In this document: piece after piece, positions 49,115-64,000 of the stretch
Layout of the letters: the number at the start of each line of letters is the position of its first letter
How positions within the stretch are numbered: the first letter of the stretch is position 1
NCBI GenBank assembly: GCA_036785705.1
Contig: JAWUZG010000056.1
Location: 2,047,001-2,111,000, forward strand
Direction of reading: 5' to 3'
DNA: 64,000 nucleotides
Source of the DNA: Acanthornis magna
Lineage: Eukaryota > Chordata > Aves > Passeriformes > Acanthizidae
Notes under the pieces: generated by a model
Databases searched by the model: none
What the model was told of the DNA's origin: nothing
The model's input: the letters and a program-made list of their open reading frames with translations, nothing else
Position numbers and translations under genes: made by a program

Positions 49115-49170
49115 GGAAGGGAAGGGAAGGGAAGGGAAAGGAAGGGAAGGGGAGGAGAGGAGAGGAGGGG
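49115..49170 (+). repeat. GGGAA-type purine tract upstream of RAB8B start
   Basis: Imperfect repeats of GGGAA then GGAGA. On the coding strand it reads as a CCCTT pyrimidine tract 84-139 bases before the ATG. Confidence 0.85.
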
Positions 49171-49410
49171 CGGGCGGAGGCGGCCCCCGGGCGCGTCACG
49201 GCGCCGGAACCGCCGGGCCCGACGGGGGCTGTGGTCCGCGGGCCCCGCATTGACTGAGGGACGCTGGGGCAGTCGGTGTCACTGCGGTCACACGGCCGCG
49301 TCCCACGGGGCTCAGTTCTCTGGAAACTAGCAAGAGTTGTGAAGAGAATCATGTAATTGTGTGCTCGAGTGGCACGTTAAATAATGGTATTATACTATAT
49401 AATAATTAAT

Positions 49411-49450
49411 ATAATATAATATAATATAATATAATATAATATAATATAAT
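49411..49450. repeat. (ATAAT)n microsatellite
   Basis: Eight uninterrupted copies of ATAAT, flanked by related AT-only sequence from about 49385 to 49458. It is about 110 bases beyond the RAB8B CpG island. Confidence 0.95.
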
Positions 49451-49459
49451 ATATTATAC

Positions 49460-51680
49460 CAATGAGTGAGTGTGATGTGTGACCTCGAATGTTTAAATGT
49501 TGCCCCGGCCATGTCAACTCAGAAAGAAACTTGTACACACAACACAAAAATTATTTTCAGGCGGTCTCAAGTAACACTGGAAACGGAGGTATTCTACAAC
49601 AAGATACCTACTCTACAGCAGTTCAAACACTTTCCCCCATCTTTTTTCCACCAATAATTATCTCTTGGTGTGAGGCAGCCTCATTATGTATTCATTATAG
49701 TGTGTTCCCCACAGGATGTCACAAGGCACTATAAAAATAAATAGCACTACTGAAACACTTCAAAATTACAGCAAAGAGTGACTGCTTTAATTTAATTTAA
49801 AAATTGTAGCCTTCAGACAAGCTATAAACTGAACTCTCTAACACTATAAATCACTAGAACAGTTCTTGTTCCCTCTTAGCAAAAACAGGAAAAAGAGACA
49901 TTTCCCCCAAATAATTCATTAAAGTTTCTATTAGTTATAACCCACCCTAAGACTGTAAAAGGTCCTTTCTCACTTTTGTTTTTTGCGGGTTTTTTGTACA
50001 TGTGTTAACTTGGCAAATACATACGCTGAGTTCTATAGAGAATTAAACAAAATTAGTTTTGAATATTAAAGCTCTCTCATACATGGTTAGCCTCCTGCAA
50101 GCACACAAAAAATCACCTCATGACATTAAACAACAATTTGACGAGGTGAAATAGGACTAAGCTAGTCTAACACCTGGCTACTGTTGTATTTGTGCACTGA
50201 GGAGTCACTCCAAACAAATACCTTCAACCATTATAATCCTTGAAAAAGCAAAACGTATTCTGCTCCTCGTTATTAATTATCCAAATTTTCCCTGTTAAGG
50301 ATCTCAGTTTGGTATTTCTGGCCAATATATTTGTGGTAGCAAATAATGAAAAATCCATTGACATATGTGATGGACATCTCTGTACAAGGTGAATTCAGTA
50401 AGAGTTTGTCATGAATGCCAATTTAACTACCAATTAATTGGAACAAAATCTAATTTTATATTTATACATTTATATCCTTCATCATAATTCAAGGGGAAAA
50501 AAATCTTTTTATCTATAATAATTGTTTGATTGAGACCTCTCAAAGACCAGGATATCATCTGATAGAGGAGAATGAAAGCTGCAAAACAAGGATGGGGGGA
50601 ATTGCCAGGTTTTTGGGGTTTTCTTCTTCACACGCCTGAGGACCTCTGCCTAGTTCAGGCCAGAATTTGGAAACATGGCTGTTTGGTTCATTTTTGTACT
50701 GTATAATTAGCAATTGGGCTGTTTAAATGTTGAGTTGTTACACTATTTATTACAAGAACTGAGTTTATAAATTATAATGGCAACCTGGCACTGAAGCAGT
50801 CAGACCAAATTGGTTAATTATTTCAGTCTAACATGAATAATTGGATTATAGGAAGCTGCAAATGAAAAACTAATCTCTGAAATATTTCCCTGTAGCTGTA
50901 CTTTCAGAGACATGAGTTGCTGTGTACTGTAATTATGGCCATGCTGAAGATTACTACACAAACACATTTCAGCATTGAAGAGAGAAATTTTGGGGTTAAT
51001 ATTCACTCTTGAGTTTTATAGAACACATAGGCTTTCATATGTCTCTGGAGCAATATGTTTGTGATCGCCATCTGTTACTCAAGAGTATTTTTATAGAAAA
51101 ATAATGCAAATTACTTCCCTCTTCAATTATACTGGTGCTTTGCAATAGCGTGTTCTGTTCTGATTTGGAAAAGTGCCAGTTTGCCACATTCAAGGGACAG
51201 ATGTTTACTTAACCATGAACTTTAAAAAGAAGATATAAAAATTAAGTTACATTTTTTGATTTTCTAGAGTATGAAAAAACTGTAATTGTTCAATTGTATA
51301 CCTTGTAATATGTTAGTAAAATTTGGAGGGGTACTATGAAAGCTGTTAAGGTTCAATAACCACACCTCTACGATACCTGTTCCATGGAAAACACTTTGGA
51401 ACCTGGTCTTTGTTATTGCACCAAATTGGAAAAGTTAACATTTGGTTTATATTGCATTACAGTCAAATAGATCAACAATTCTTTTCTTTTCTGGCATGTG
51501 AGAACCACTGGGGGAGCACTGAACATGTAGGAAACAGATTTGAAACTATGGTTTACCTTTTGTCACTGTGTAAAAGCAGATGGCACTGTAACAGTTTGAT
51601 TCTGTTTTGTACATTTCAAAAAAGCAGAATTTTAAAACCTTTTACTATCCTTAAATTACTACCCTACCATTTTGCCTGAA
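49460..51680. other. Intergenic, nothing recognised
   Basis: AT-rich unique sequence between RAB8B and the first intergenic CR1 element. No coding or RNA gene signal is evident. Confidence 0.7.
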
Positions 51681-52880
51681 TAGAATCATAGAATCACTAA
51701 GGTCTGGAAAGAGCTCTGAGATCATCAAGTCCAACCTTTGATCAGCCACCACCTTGTCAACTAAGCCAGAGCACAAAGTGCCATGTCCAGTCCTTTCTCG
51801 AACACTTCCAAGGATAGTGACTCCATCACCCCCCTGGGCAGCCCATTCCAATGTCTAATCACCCTTTCAGAGAAGAAATTCTTCCCAATGTCCAACCTAA
51901 ATCTCCCCTGGAGCAGCATGAGGCCATATCCTCTTGTCCTGTCACTTGTTCCCCGGGAGAAGAGCCTGACCACCTGGCTACACCCTCCTGTCAGTAGTGG
52001 TAGAGAGGGATAAGTTCACCCCTGAGCCTCCTTTTCTCCAGGCTAAACACCCCCAGCTCCCTGAGCTGCTCCTCATCACACTTGTGCTCCAGACCTTTCC
52101 CAGCTCTGTTGTCCTCCTTTGGACTCACTGCAGCACTTCGATGTCTGTCCTGAATTGGAGAGCTTGCAGCTGGGCACCACACCCCCTCCCCAGCACAGGG
52201 GGATGCTCACTGCCCTGGTCCTGCTGCCACACCATTGCTGGCACAGCCCAGGTGCCACTGGCCTTCTTGCCCACCTGGGGACACCTGGGCTCATACTGAG
52301 CCACTGTCAACCCACACTCCCAGGTTCTTTTCTGCAGCTTTCCAGCCCCTCTGCCCCAGCCTGTAGTGCTGCAGGGGTGTCGTTTTGAGCCAAGGGCAGG
52401 ACCCAGCACTTGGCCTCGTTGAACCTCATACAAGCAGCCTTGGCCTGTGAATCCAGCCTGTCCAGATCCCTCTGCAGAGCCTCTGTGTCCTCCAGCAGAT
52501 CAACACTCCCATCCAACTTAGTGTTGTCCATGAGCTTCCTAAGGATGCCCTCAATCCTGTCAGCCCTCAATCCTGTCATCCAAATCATCAATAAAGACCT
52601 CAAACAGGACTGGGCCCAATACTGATCCCTGGGGTACAGCACTAGTGACTGGTTCCAACTGGATGTGGCACCATTCACCACCACGCTCTGGGCCCAGACT
52701 TCCAGACAGTTTTTAACCCAGCATAGAGTGCACTTGTCCAAGCCCCGGGCTGCCAGCTTCTCCAGGAAAATGCTGTGGGAGACAGTGCCAAAGGCTTTAC
52801 TGAAGTCCAGGCAGACGGCACAGCCTTTCCCTCACCCACTAGGCAGCTCATCTGGTCATAAAAGGAGATCAGTACCACAG
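51681..52880 (-). mobile_element. CR1 LINE, 5'-truncated, minus strand
   Basis: Reads on the minus strand as the C-terminal part of CR1 ORF2 (reverse transcriptase) and the 3' UTR. Recognisable pieces in shifted frames include [35 protein letters not shown] and [18 protein letters not shown]. The 3' end is the ATTCTATGATTCTA tail, seen as tagaatcatagaatcacta at 51681. The region of the polymerase FADD motif reads LMDN, and several frameshifts interrupt the frame, so it is inactive. Confidence 0.95.
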
Positions 52881-55800
52881 TTCAAGCTCATCCAATAAAT
52901 AGGTGAGTCCTTATCAAGGTATGGCAGAATTCCATTAGTCACTGGGGTGAATGTAAAGTGCATCTGTTAAAGCCCTCAATTTAAGAAAGGAACTAATAGG
53001 AATGGCAAAATGTAATTACCACCTCTATTCATACGATTAGTGAAAAAATCTTTGCATTTATATCAAAAAAAGCCAGAAAATACTTGTTTACCAACATCTT
53101 AAAGAAATAAAGATTATATTGCTACTTCATTCCCACTCTCATTTTCAGTTTCTCAAATGTTAGACATCATTACTTCTAGCTTTCAAAAATCCTTTTCCCC
53201 CCTCAGTTCAAAGGTGAGACCAGTTAACTAAAAAGATAATGGCGTAAAAATCTGTCTTTAATGAAGCTCTCCTGCTCAATGCATACAAAATTGTAGAAAA
53301 TTCTGCATCTTAATTGCTTAAGCACAAGGTTTAAAAAAACAATAGAGTTAAAATATATTGGTGGAACTAAGATCCTGTTATTTTGGCACTAACTGGAATC
53401 AACAGGTCCAAGTCCTACAAACAATCTTATGAGGAAATCTTGCCCTGAATGCCACCTAACCACAAGTCATTAACATGAGCTTTGCTCCTTAGCTTTTGAA
53501 CTCTGTTAGCCAATATAATAATATTTTCAATGCATATCTCTAACAACTCTGACTTTGGCAGTGCCTCTGCAATTCATTACTGTTGATGACCATCATGTGA
53601 CACTCCTTTAAAAGAAAGTCACTTAAATAGTTTTCAGTAAACACATCTTTCACTGAAGGCAGAAACTTCTATGCTCATTCTACATTTTGTCTTACTGCAT
53701 TTGATATGTTGATGTGTCCTGCTTTTAACTCCTAATTTTAAGATCAATGCATTGTTATATATACAAAGAATAGTATTCTCCTTTACTATAGTGATCTAAA
53801 TGTATGAATTTTCCATATGTATATACTGCAGAACTTTATATAGAAGAGGATAAATCAAATCATTATTGTGAAAAGAAATTACATAAAGTATATCTAGTTC
53901 AATTCCAGAAAGAAAAAGCATTGTAAAATTATCTGTAAAATCCATTAATTTCAAAGTTTGCTATTACAGTAGTGCTAAAAGTGGACTTTCTTCAGTTTCC
54001 AGTTCTAATCTAAACTCTCTGAGCATAAGCATATTTAAACCAAATTATTACATACCGTGGTTTACACCATTAGTTTACAATCAATTAAAATTATAATTCT
54101 TAATTCTGCAGTATAGGCAAAACCACAGACAGACTGCATTCTGGTTCAAACATACCACTTGAAGTGAACCTACTTATTTTGAGTGCAGTTTAGAGGTGGT
54201 TAGCAAAAAGAAACCTAAATGGTCTTAATGATAGTATTACAGAGACACCCATCCCCATTTTAGTATTCTAGACAACTGCCATAAGCATTAGTAGAGTGAA
54301 TTTGGTTTTTTAAATCAGTCACTACACACTTTGTCAGTGACCACAGGCAGTTTGTACGAGGTTCTGTAGTAAAACCTCCCAAAAGCCATTTTTCTCACAC
54401 CATCAGCTCGCAAATCCTAAGGAGCCACCCAAGCTGAGCTGCAGAAGGCCACAAATGGAGCAGAACAGAGTAGTACCAGGGGCAGCAGGTGCACATCACA
54501 GTGAGGGCTTGCAGGCTGTCCTAGCCCAGCAGGAACCTACCACAATGCATGACCTCAGAGATACACATTCAGCTTTCAAACAGAAGAGACTGACACTCTC
54601 CACGCAGGAAAAAACCCGACCTTCATTATGTTGTTTTTGAACATTTCCAGATCAGCTTTTGGAATTTTTCTGTTGTCATTCTAGCAGGCAGATAATGTTT
54701 CTTTTTCTTTTCTCTAAAATGAGATCAAAGTCTTTGCTTGCTGGGAGAAGGCTGGAAAGGGGAAGTTGTTCTCCTAGACCTGAATCTATCTGCGTCTCAG
54801 TAGGCCAAGCCACTGTTGTACAGACAGCATTTCTCTCCTTGCTAACTGACAACTTTAACTCAGTGCTGCATTTCCATTTTCTAAAAAGTAAACTTCAAAA
54901 AAATCTTCAATTGTCAGATTAAAGGTAATGCATTAGAATTGACTCATACAGCAGGTCACTGAACTTACAAGCAGTTACAAAAAGGAAATGAATCTCCAAG
55001 CAAAACCAAAATAGAGAACCAAACAGAGGAATATGTCCAAAGCACATCCTGTTTTCAGATCATCCTGTGTGCCCCTCCTTCCACTGAAGCCAATTTTTAA
55101 TGTGACTCTAAAGTCTGCCTCAAGCACCAGAGGCTCTTAGCAAGGAAGACATCTAAGGGAAAGCTAGGAGAAAAAGGTGAAGAAGGGCAGCACTTCAGAA
55201 GTTCTATTTTATTGTAGGTGGTGCTTTATACATTGTGAAGGTATTTCATTAAACAAAGAAAAACATAGTTCTCCAGATACTGAATCAAATGCCATAAGAG
55301 ATTCTCCTCTTTCCATTCTGCCTGCAGATAAATAACATGCATTTGAAAAGGACTGGAAGGTAGTAGGAACAGCTAAGACTCAAGAACTGATTCTGTGCTG
55401 GTAACTGGTTTATGTTCCTAGTTTCACAGGACAGCCTGCAGAGGAAAGTATGAGTCAGAGCCCTTCCTATTAAATTCCCCATGATCCAACAAGAAATACT
55501 TCCAAAATACCTCAATCTGTGTGTCATCACCAGACCAGCACACAGGGAAAAAATGCTAACACAGCATTACAGTGTTACAAGGCTGTGACAGCAAGAGGAG
55601 GAAAACCAATATAATGGCTTGGAGCTTTACAACACATGGGGCTATTGTGGCAGAATAATGTAAGGGTTTGGGGTGGAAAGTATTTTCAAAGTTGTGTACA
55701 ATGTCAGTACTGGAGAGACCAAGCGCAGCTTTGAGAATATTGTCAGAAAGATATGCCTCTATAAAATCACATCCTCACTTGTGTTCCTGGCAAACTCTTA

Positions 55801-56224
55801 AAATAATTTTTGCTAAATGCATCAGTTCTCTCTTAGAAAGGCAGTATCCTGACATGTTCCCGTTGAACGTTAGGGGAGACTTCATGCCAAGTGATTTTTG
55901 TAAGGTCTGTTGTGCCACCAGGAGGATTTCTATTGAACTACACTTTTAAATGTTCCAGGATAAATACGAGTAGTTTTACAGATCACATTTGTGATTACTG
56001 ATTTATGGAAAAAACACTGTCTCTTACTAAAAAAAGTTAGTGATTTTTTTTTTAAACTCCACTATCTGCAATATTTTTATGTATCGTAAGTTCTTTAAAT
56101 TTATTTAAGCACGGGAATGATAACTAACAGAAATTCTTCCACCTTTTTGACTGGGGTGGGAAACTGCAAAAGAATATGCTCACAGGTACGACTTCATGCA
56201 ATGTGTCATTTAGTATGAAACAAC
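52881..56224. other. Intergenic, nothing recognised
   Basis: AT-rich unique DNA between two oppositely oriented CR1 fragments. No exon, RNA gene or strong repeat seen. Confidence 0.65.
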
Positions 56225-56706
56225 ATACACGTGTTCAGTTCTGGGCTCCTCAGAACAAGAAAGACAGGGAAAGGGTCTTGCAGAGGCCCACAAAGATGAT
56301 GAGGGGTCTAGAGCATCTCCCTTATCAGGAGAGACAGCGGGAGCTGGGCCAGTTGAGAAGACTGAGAGGGGATCTAATTAATGCATATAAATATCTTCAA
56401 GGCGAGTGCCAAGAGGATCGTGCCAGATTATTTTTAGTGGTGCCCAGTGATGGGACAAGGAGCAATGGCTATAAACTAAACCACAAGAAGTTCCACCTCA
56501 ACAGGAGGAAGAACTTCTTTACCTGTAGGGTGGCAGAGAACTGGAACAGCTGTCCAGGGAGGGCGTGGAATCTCCCTCTCTGGAGACATTCCAAACCCAC
56601 CTGGACGAGTTCCTGTATTAACTGCTCCAGGCGATCAGCTCCAGGGGGGTTGGACTGGATGATCTCCAGAGGTGCCTTCCAACCCTGACACTTCTGTGAT
56701 CCTGTG
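56225..56706 (+). mobile_element. CR1 LINE 3' fragment, plus strand
   Basis: Encodes the CR1 ORF2 C-terminal pattern in one mostly open frame (VQFWAPQNKKDRERV, RRLRGDLINAYKYLQG, LNRRKNFFTCRVAENWN). It ends with the 3' UTR signature ggttggactggatgatctcc and a ttctgtgatcctgtg tail. The sequence differs from the copy at 51681-52880 and belongs to another CR1 subfamily. It ends about 220 bases before the RPS27L start codon. Confidence 0.92.
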
Positions 56707-56930
56707 CCATGTGAGCGATAATTCAGTCAGCATCTAGTGTGAAGCAGAAGGGCATTTCTAACCCGAAACGGCAGCGTCACGTCTCGGTGCGTCGGAGGCC
56801 CACGTGCCGCTGTTTAGCAGCGGGCCCGGTGCCGGTCCCGCCCCCGACACGCAGCAGAGGCGCGGCTCCGGCTCGGGCTCAGGCTCCGCGCCGGGCGGAA
56901 GCGCGCGGAAGGGGCGGCCCTGCGGCGGAC

Positions 56931-60925
<3,995 letters not shown>

Positions 60926-61064
60926 ACACTTCAGCATATGATTTTTGGATCTGTGTTCCTGAAAGCCTTACCAGTTTAAAAATGCCTGTTACAACAATGT
61001 AATTATGATTGATTTTGTACAAATTACACGCTACTGCTGACTAATCTGCTGGAATCTCTTTTTC

Positions 61065-61070
61065 AATAAA
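61065..61070 (+). terminator. RPS27L: RPS27L poly(A) signal
   Basis: AATAAA 140 bases after the stop codon, followed by a T/GT-rich stretch (about 61086-61102). The 3' UTR is thus about 160 bases, short as expected for this family. Confidence 0.85.
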
Positions 61071-61099
61071 TTATTTGAAGTGCAAGTTTTTCCTGTAAG

Positions 61100-63700
61100 T
61101 TTGGAGACAACTGAGCTCTATTTTTGTAATTTTATGCTTAAACAGTAAAAATCTTGGACTTTCTGCATCCTTCCCCTTGTTCATCATAAATTACAGCAGT
61201 GTCATGCATATAGTGACAGAAACTGCTTTAAGAATGCATTTTGTGTATTTTATTAATGCAGCTACCCTAACTGCAAGGGTTGCAAAAGCTAGGTAAGATT
61301 TTAAAAGGCTCATTTGCTTCCAATGATGGTATAGTCCCTTTCCCATCTTGGGTTACATGGTGATAAATAAAAATGTAAAGTTACTCACTGTGTTCAGCTG
61401 TTTCTCTGGAATGCATGGATTTTCCCTCCCTCTAATTTGGTCTCAAGACTGCACTTGGTATTCTAAACTGAGATTTCTATACCAAAAAAAAAAAAAAAGA
61501 ATCCTTTGCAAAGCACTGAAAGCATTCGTTATAGGGAAGGTAACTGGCATATAAGAAATTGTAAGTCACAGAACTACACTAAGAGGTGTGAAGGGTATCT
61601 AGTCATTAAAAACCTAGTACAGCAAACCCACGCCTATTGTCAGTATTAAATAATTGTCTTTTTGGAATAAGGGGTTTAATTAGTTTTTGGAAACCACACC
61701 TTTCTAAATGGCTGGTAAAAATGTGTTTTGTTTTTAACCATGAGAAAACATTTAAACAACATCTTACCTATATCTTGTTTTACTAAGTAACATCTCAAAT
61801 TATGTATCTACATCTCTTTAAAAGTATCAGCTGTCTTGGTGACCTAATTAGTCTTGGGATTTTCTAATTAAGTACTATATATGGTTTTGAAAATTCATGT
61901 ATGTCTAGTTAATAAAATAAACCAAAAACCAGATAGTACAATTCACAGCATTTGCAAGGTAAGTTTTATTTGTTATTTCAAATGGCAAACATGTAATTAC
62001 GAGATGCAGCAGGAGGTGTTTGATACAGAAACAGGTGTACCAATGGAATCCACATGCTTTCTAAGAAAAATAGGGGTTTATGTCAGTGCCATTCACAACA
62101 AAGGTTTGCTCACAAGTAGGTTTATCATAAAAGCTGCTCTTATTTGACCAGACGCTTTCCCACAGCTAATGCTAGTCCATCAAATAACTGGTTTCAGAAC
62201 AAAGATCAAAGTAGCAATATTAATTGTGACCTGAATACATATGCTAAGGCCAGATTGATTCCTAGTCTCTCATATCTCTGCCTTCTCTACCCTAAAAGAT
62301 AAGAACTCATGATTAATTTAACACCATAGCAGAGACTGTCAGTGACCCATTTTGTTCAGGTCCTGGAAGATGAAATGTAGACATCAGAGCATCTCAAGTA
62401 CTGCACATGTGACATCAGAGGCTTTTTAAAAGCCTTAAGTTATGCGAGATCAAGTAAAAAGAACATGGTATGCATATAAAAAATTGGTGGCTAAACATAT
62501 TCTATGAGGAGTGAGACACTGTCATTAATATCGGTGTATTAGCAATGCCTTAGTTTTTACCCTTACTCATTTTCATACATACTTCAGATATTTACATTTA
62601 TTAGTGATTGGTCATATGCAGACAAGCATAACAGTAAACCTACACCTTCTACTTTCTCAGTCTTTGTCTAAATCCACACACAACAGTCTGTGACTGAAAC
62701 TTGTTTTCTCTCAAGAACGCAAAATGGTTCTCAAAAACAAGAAATACCATTTGCAAAACAGGTGTATCATACAAGACAAATATGTTAAAAATCCTAAAAT
62801 AAGTGTTACTTTTCAGATTTTCTGTATTTAAAACATGGTTCTTGATCTATTTCTATTCATGTGTTCCACACAAAAACAACTCTGAAGTTCTTACTCTCAT
62901 TGCCTGTCTAAAACTAGCACTGACTTCTGCTGTTTCCCCAGCTAGTAGGTGCTCAAGACTGGGGAAGAGCCCCAGTATTTCTGTATTGGAACTGTCAGAC
63001 AATACCAAAGACTTCAGAGGAAGAGGAAATAACTTATTGCCTGACAAATGAAAGTTCATGCAGAAGGGTTCTCTCTGTTGTCTTTACTGATTGGATACTC
63101 TTAAGATAAAGGCAATACATTATTAATGAATTAAAAAGTGAAGTTTTGGTGAGTGGGCCAAAAATCCCAAACAAACACTTTTTAAGGCACAATAATGATT
63201 ATAATTATGAAGAGTATACTAAACTAGTCCTACTAGCTTCAATTAAAAATGTAGGTGAAACACTGACCCCTCAAAATACTAAATTTCCCAATTTTTTGGT
63301 CTTTGGTAATAAATATTGCCACAGGCACAGTGAGACAGAGATGGAAGCATGCTGTATCATCACAGGGCAGGTCACAACTATGAAGATAATACTAAAAGAA
63401 TTAGTTTGGGAAAGAGGCAGGTAGGGCTATCTTCTGCTAGCTGCAATCCAAGACATCTTTCTCCTTAAATTCAGAAAAGCAGAGCTGCCAAACTGTGCGG
63501 GAAAGGAAGTTTTGAAACTTTTCCTAAAAGATACTTTTGTCTCAGCCTGGAAATACTGTCTGATGTAACTGCAGGGGAAGTGAGGTGGGGGTAAATCTTT
63601 GAGATAGCAGAGATCTTCCATGCCATTGTGTAATATATATAATATGGACACTTCAGATGCTACTTTATTCCCATTGTAAAACTGAAGATTAGAAAATCTC
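61100..63700. other. Intergenic, nothing recognised
   Basis: AT-rich unique sequence with a run of 16 A at about 61482-61498. No exon of the next syntenic gene (LACTB in mammals) is recognised. Confidence 0.65.
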
Positions 63701-63707
63701 ACACCTC

Positions 63708-64000
63708 TAGTCCTGCATCCAGCCCTGGGCCCCCCACTTCAGGAAAGATATTGAGGTGCTGGAGCATGTCCAGAGAAAGGCAGTGGAGCTTGGGAAGGAG
63801 CTGGAGCACAAGGGTGATGAGGAGAAGCTGAGGGTGTTTAGCTTGGAGAAAAGGAGGCTCAGGGGGCACCTTATTGCTCTCTAGAACTCCCTGATAGGGG
63901 GTTAAAGCCGGGTGGGGAAACAGGGATCTAGTGAAAGGACAAGAGGACATGGCCTCAAGCTGCACCAGCTGAGGTTCAGGTTGGACAACAGGAAGAATAT
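63708..64000 (+). mobile_element. CR1 LINE fragment cut by window end
   Basis: CR1 ORF2 end-region pattern in plus orientation: tcctgcatccagccctgggc, then gtttagcttggagaaaagga and gttggacaacaggaagaat. It corresponds to the conserved FSLEKRRL and RLD-RKNF protein segments. The 3' end lies beyond base 64000. Confidence 0.88.

Larger units (their letters stand above)
48360..49300 (-). promoter_or_regulatory. RAB8B: RAB8B CpG-island promoter
   Basis: A dense GC/CpG region across exon 1 (48908-49031), the start of intron 1 and the upstream DNA. It carries many GC boxes and a GGGAA-rich tract (49115-49170) in the 5' UTR or proximal promoter. No TATA box is evident near the start. Typical of a broadly expressed gene; the exact start site is not visible. 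Confidence 0.85.

Noticed and set aside
48311..49352. Long open frames of 90-340 codons on both strands around 48.3-49.35 kb
   Set aside because: CpG-island shadows of RAB8B exon 1 and its promoter; only 48908-49031 on the minus strand is supported by homology.
51651..52898. Several open frames resembling genes on both strands
   Set aside because: They are pieces of one decayed CR1 LINE (minus strand) and its antisense.
56176..56688. 170-codon frame with apparent reverse-transcriptase-end similarity as a host gene
   Set aside because: CR1 3' fragment with the family's 3' UTR and tail; truncated and without catalytic domain.

Overview
The window is vertebrate nuclear DNA and almost certainly avian. 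It has spliced genes with GT-AG introns, and several fragments of the bird LINE family CR1, including 3' ends with the ATTCTATGATTCT-type tail. The gene order CA12 - RAB8B - RPS27L matches human 15q22, which corresponds to chicken chromosome 10. I cannot name the species.

Layout. (1) 1-10.8 kb, + strand: the 3' half of the carbonic anhydrase XII gene (CA12). Six coding exons are visible, from the one carrying the third zinc-ligand histidine to the cytoplasmic tail; the 5' exons lie before base 1. One intron uses a GC donor. (2) 10.8-17 kb: AT-rich intergenic DNA with a 46-bp triplicate and some hairpins. (3) 17.06-19.33 kb: an isolated GC- and CpG-rich block holding two minisatellites. One is 14 exact-length copies of a 14-mer. 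The other is about 1.15 kb of 35/48-bp units and contains a perfect 181-bp higher-order duplication. (4) 19.4-49.03 kb, - strand: RAB8B, complete, with eight coding exons giving 207 residues and a CpG-island promoter at 48.4-49.3 kb. Its 3' UTR probably runs several kb below 26,024, but the end is not fixed. (5) 49.3-56.7 kb: intergenic DNA with an (ATAAT)n tract and two CR1 fragments in opposite orientations. (6) 56.93-61.09 kb, + strand: RPS27L, complete, with four coding exons giving 84 residues, a CpG-island promoter and a clear poly(A) signal. (7) 61.1-64 kb: intergenic DNA ending in another CR1 fragment cut by the window edge.

The three genes do not form a functional module. CA12 is a plasma-membrane ectoenzyme of CO2/bicarbonate and pH balance. 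RAB8B is a small GTPase of post-Golgi and ciliary traffic. RPS27L is a paralogue of ribosomal protein eS27 (RPS27). RAB8B and RPS27L are divergently transcribed, with start codons 7.9 kb apart. In human, APH1B lies between RAB8B and CA12; I found no APH1B exon here, and the orphan CpG/minisatellite block sits where its promoter might be expected.

I see no convincing new biological system. The most unusual element is the 18-19.2 kb minisatellite. On the minus strand each unit carries an acceptor-like site, an 11-12 nt would-be micro-exon and a near-consensus donor, and each unit also carries a CACCTG E-box.
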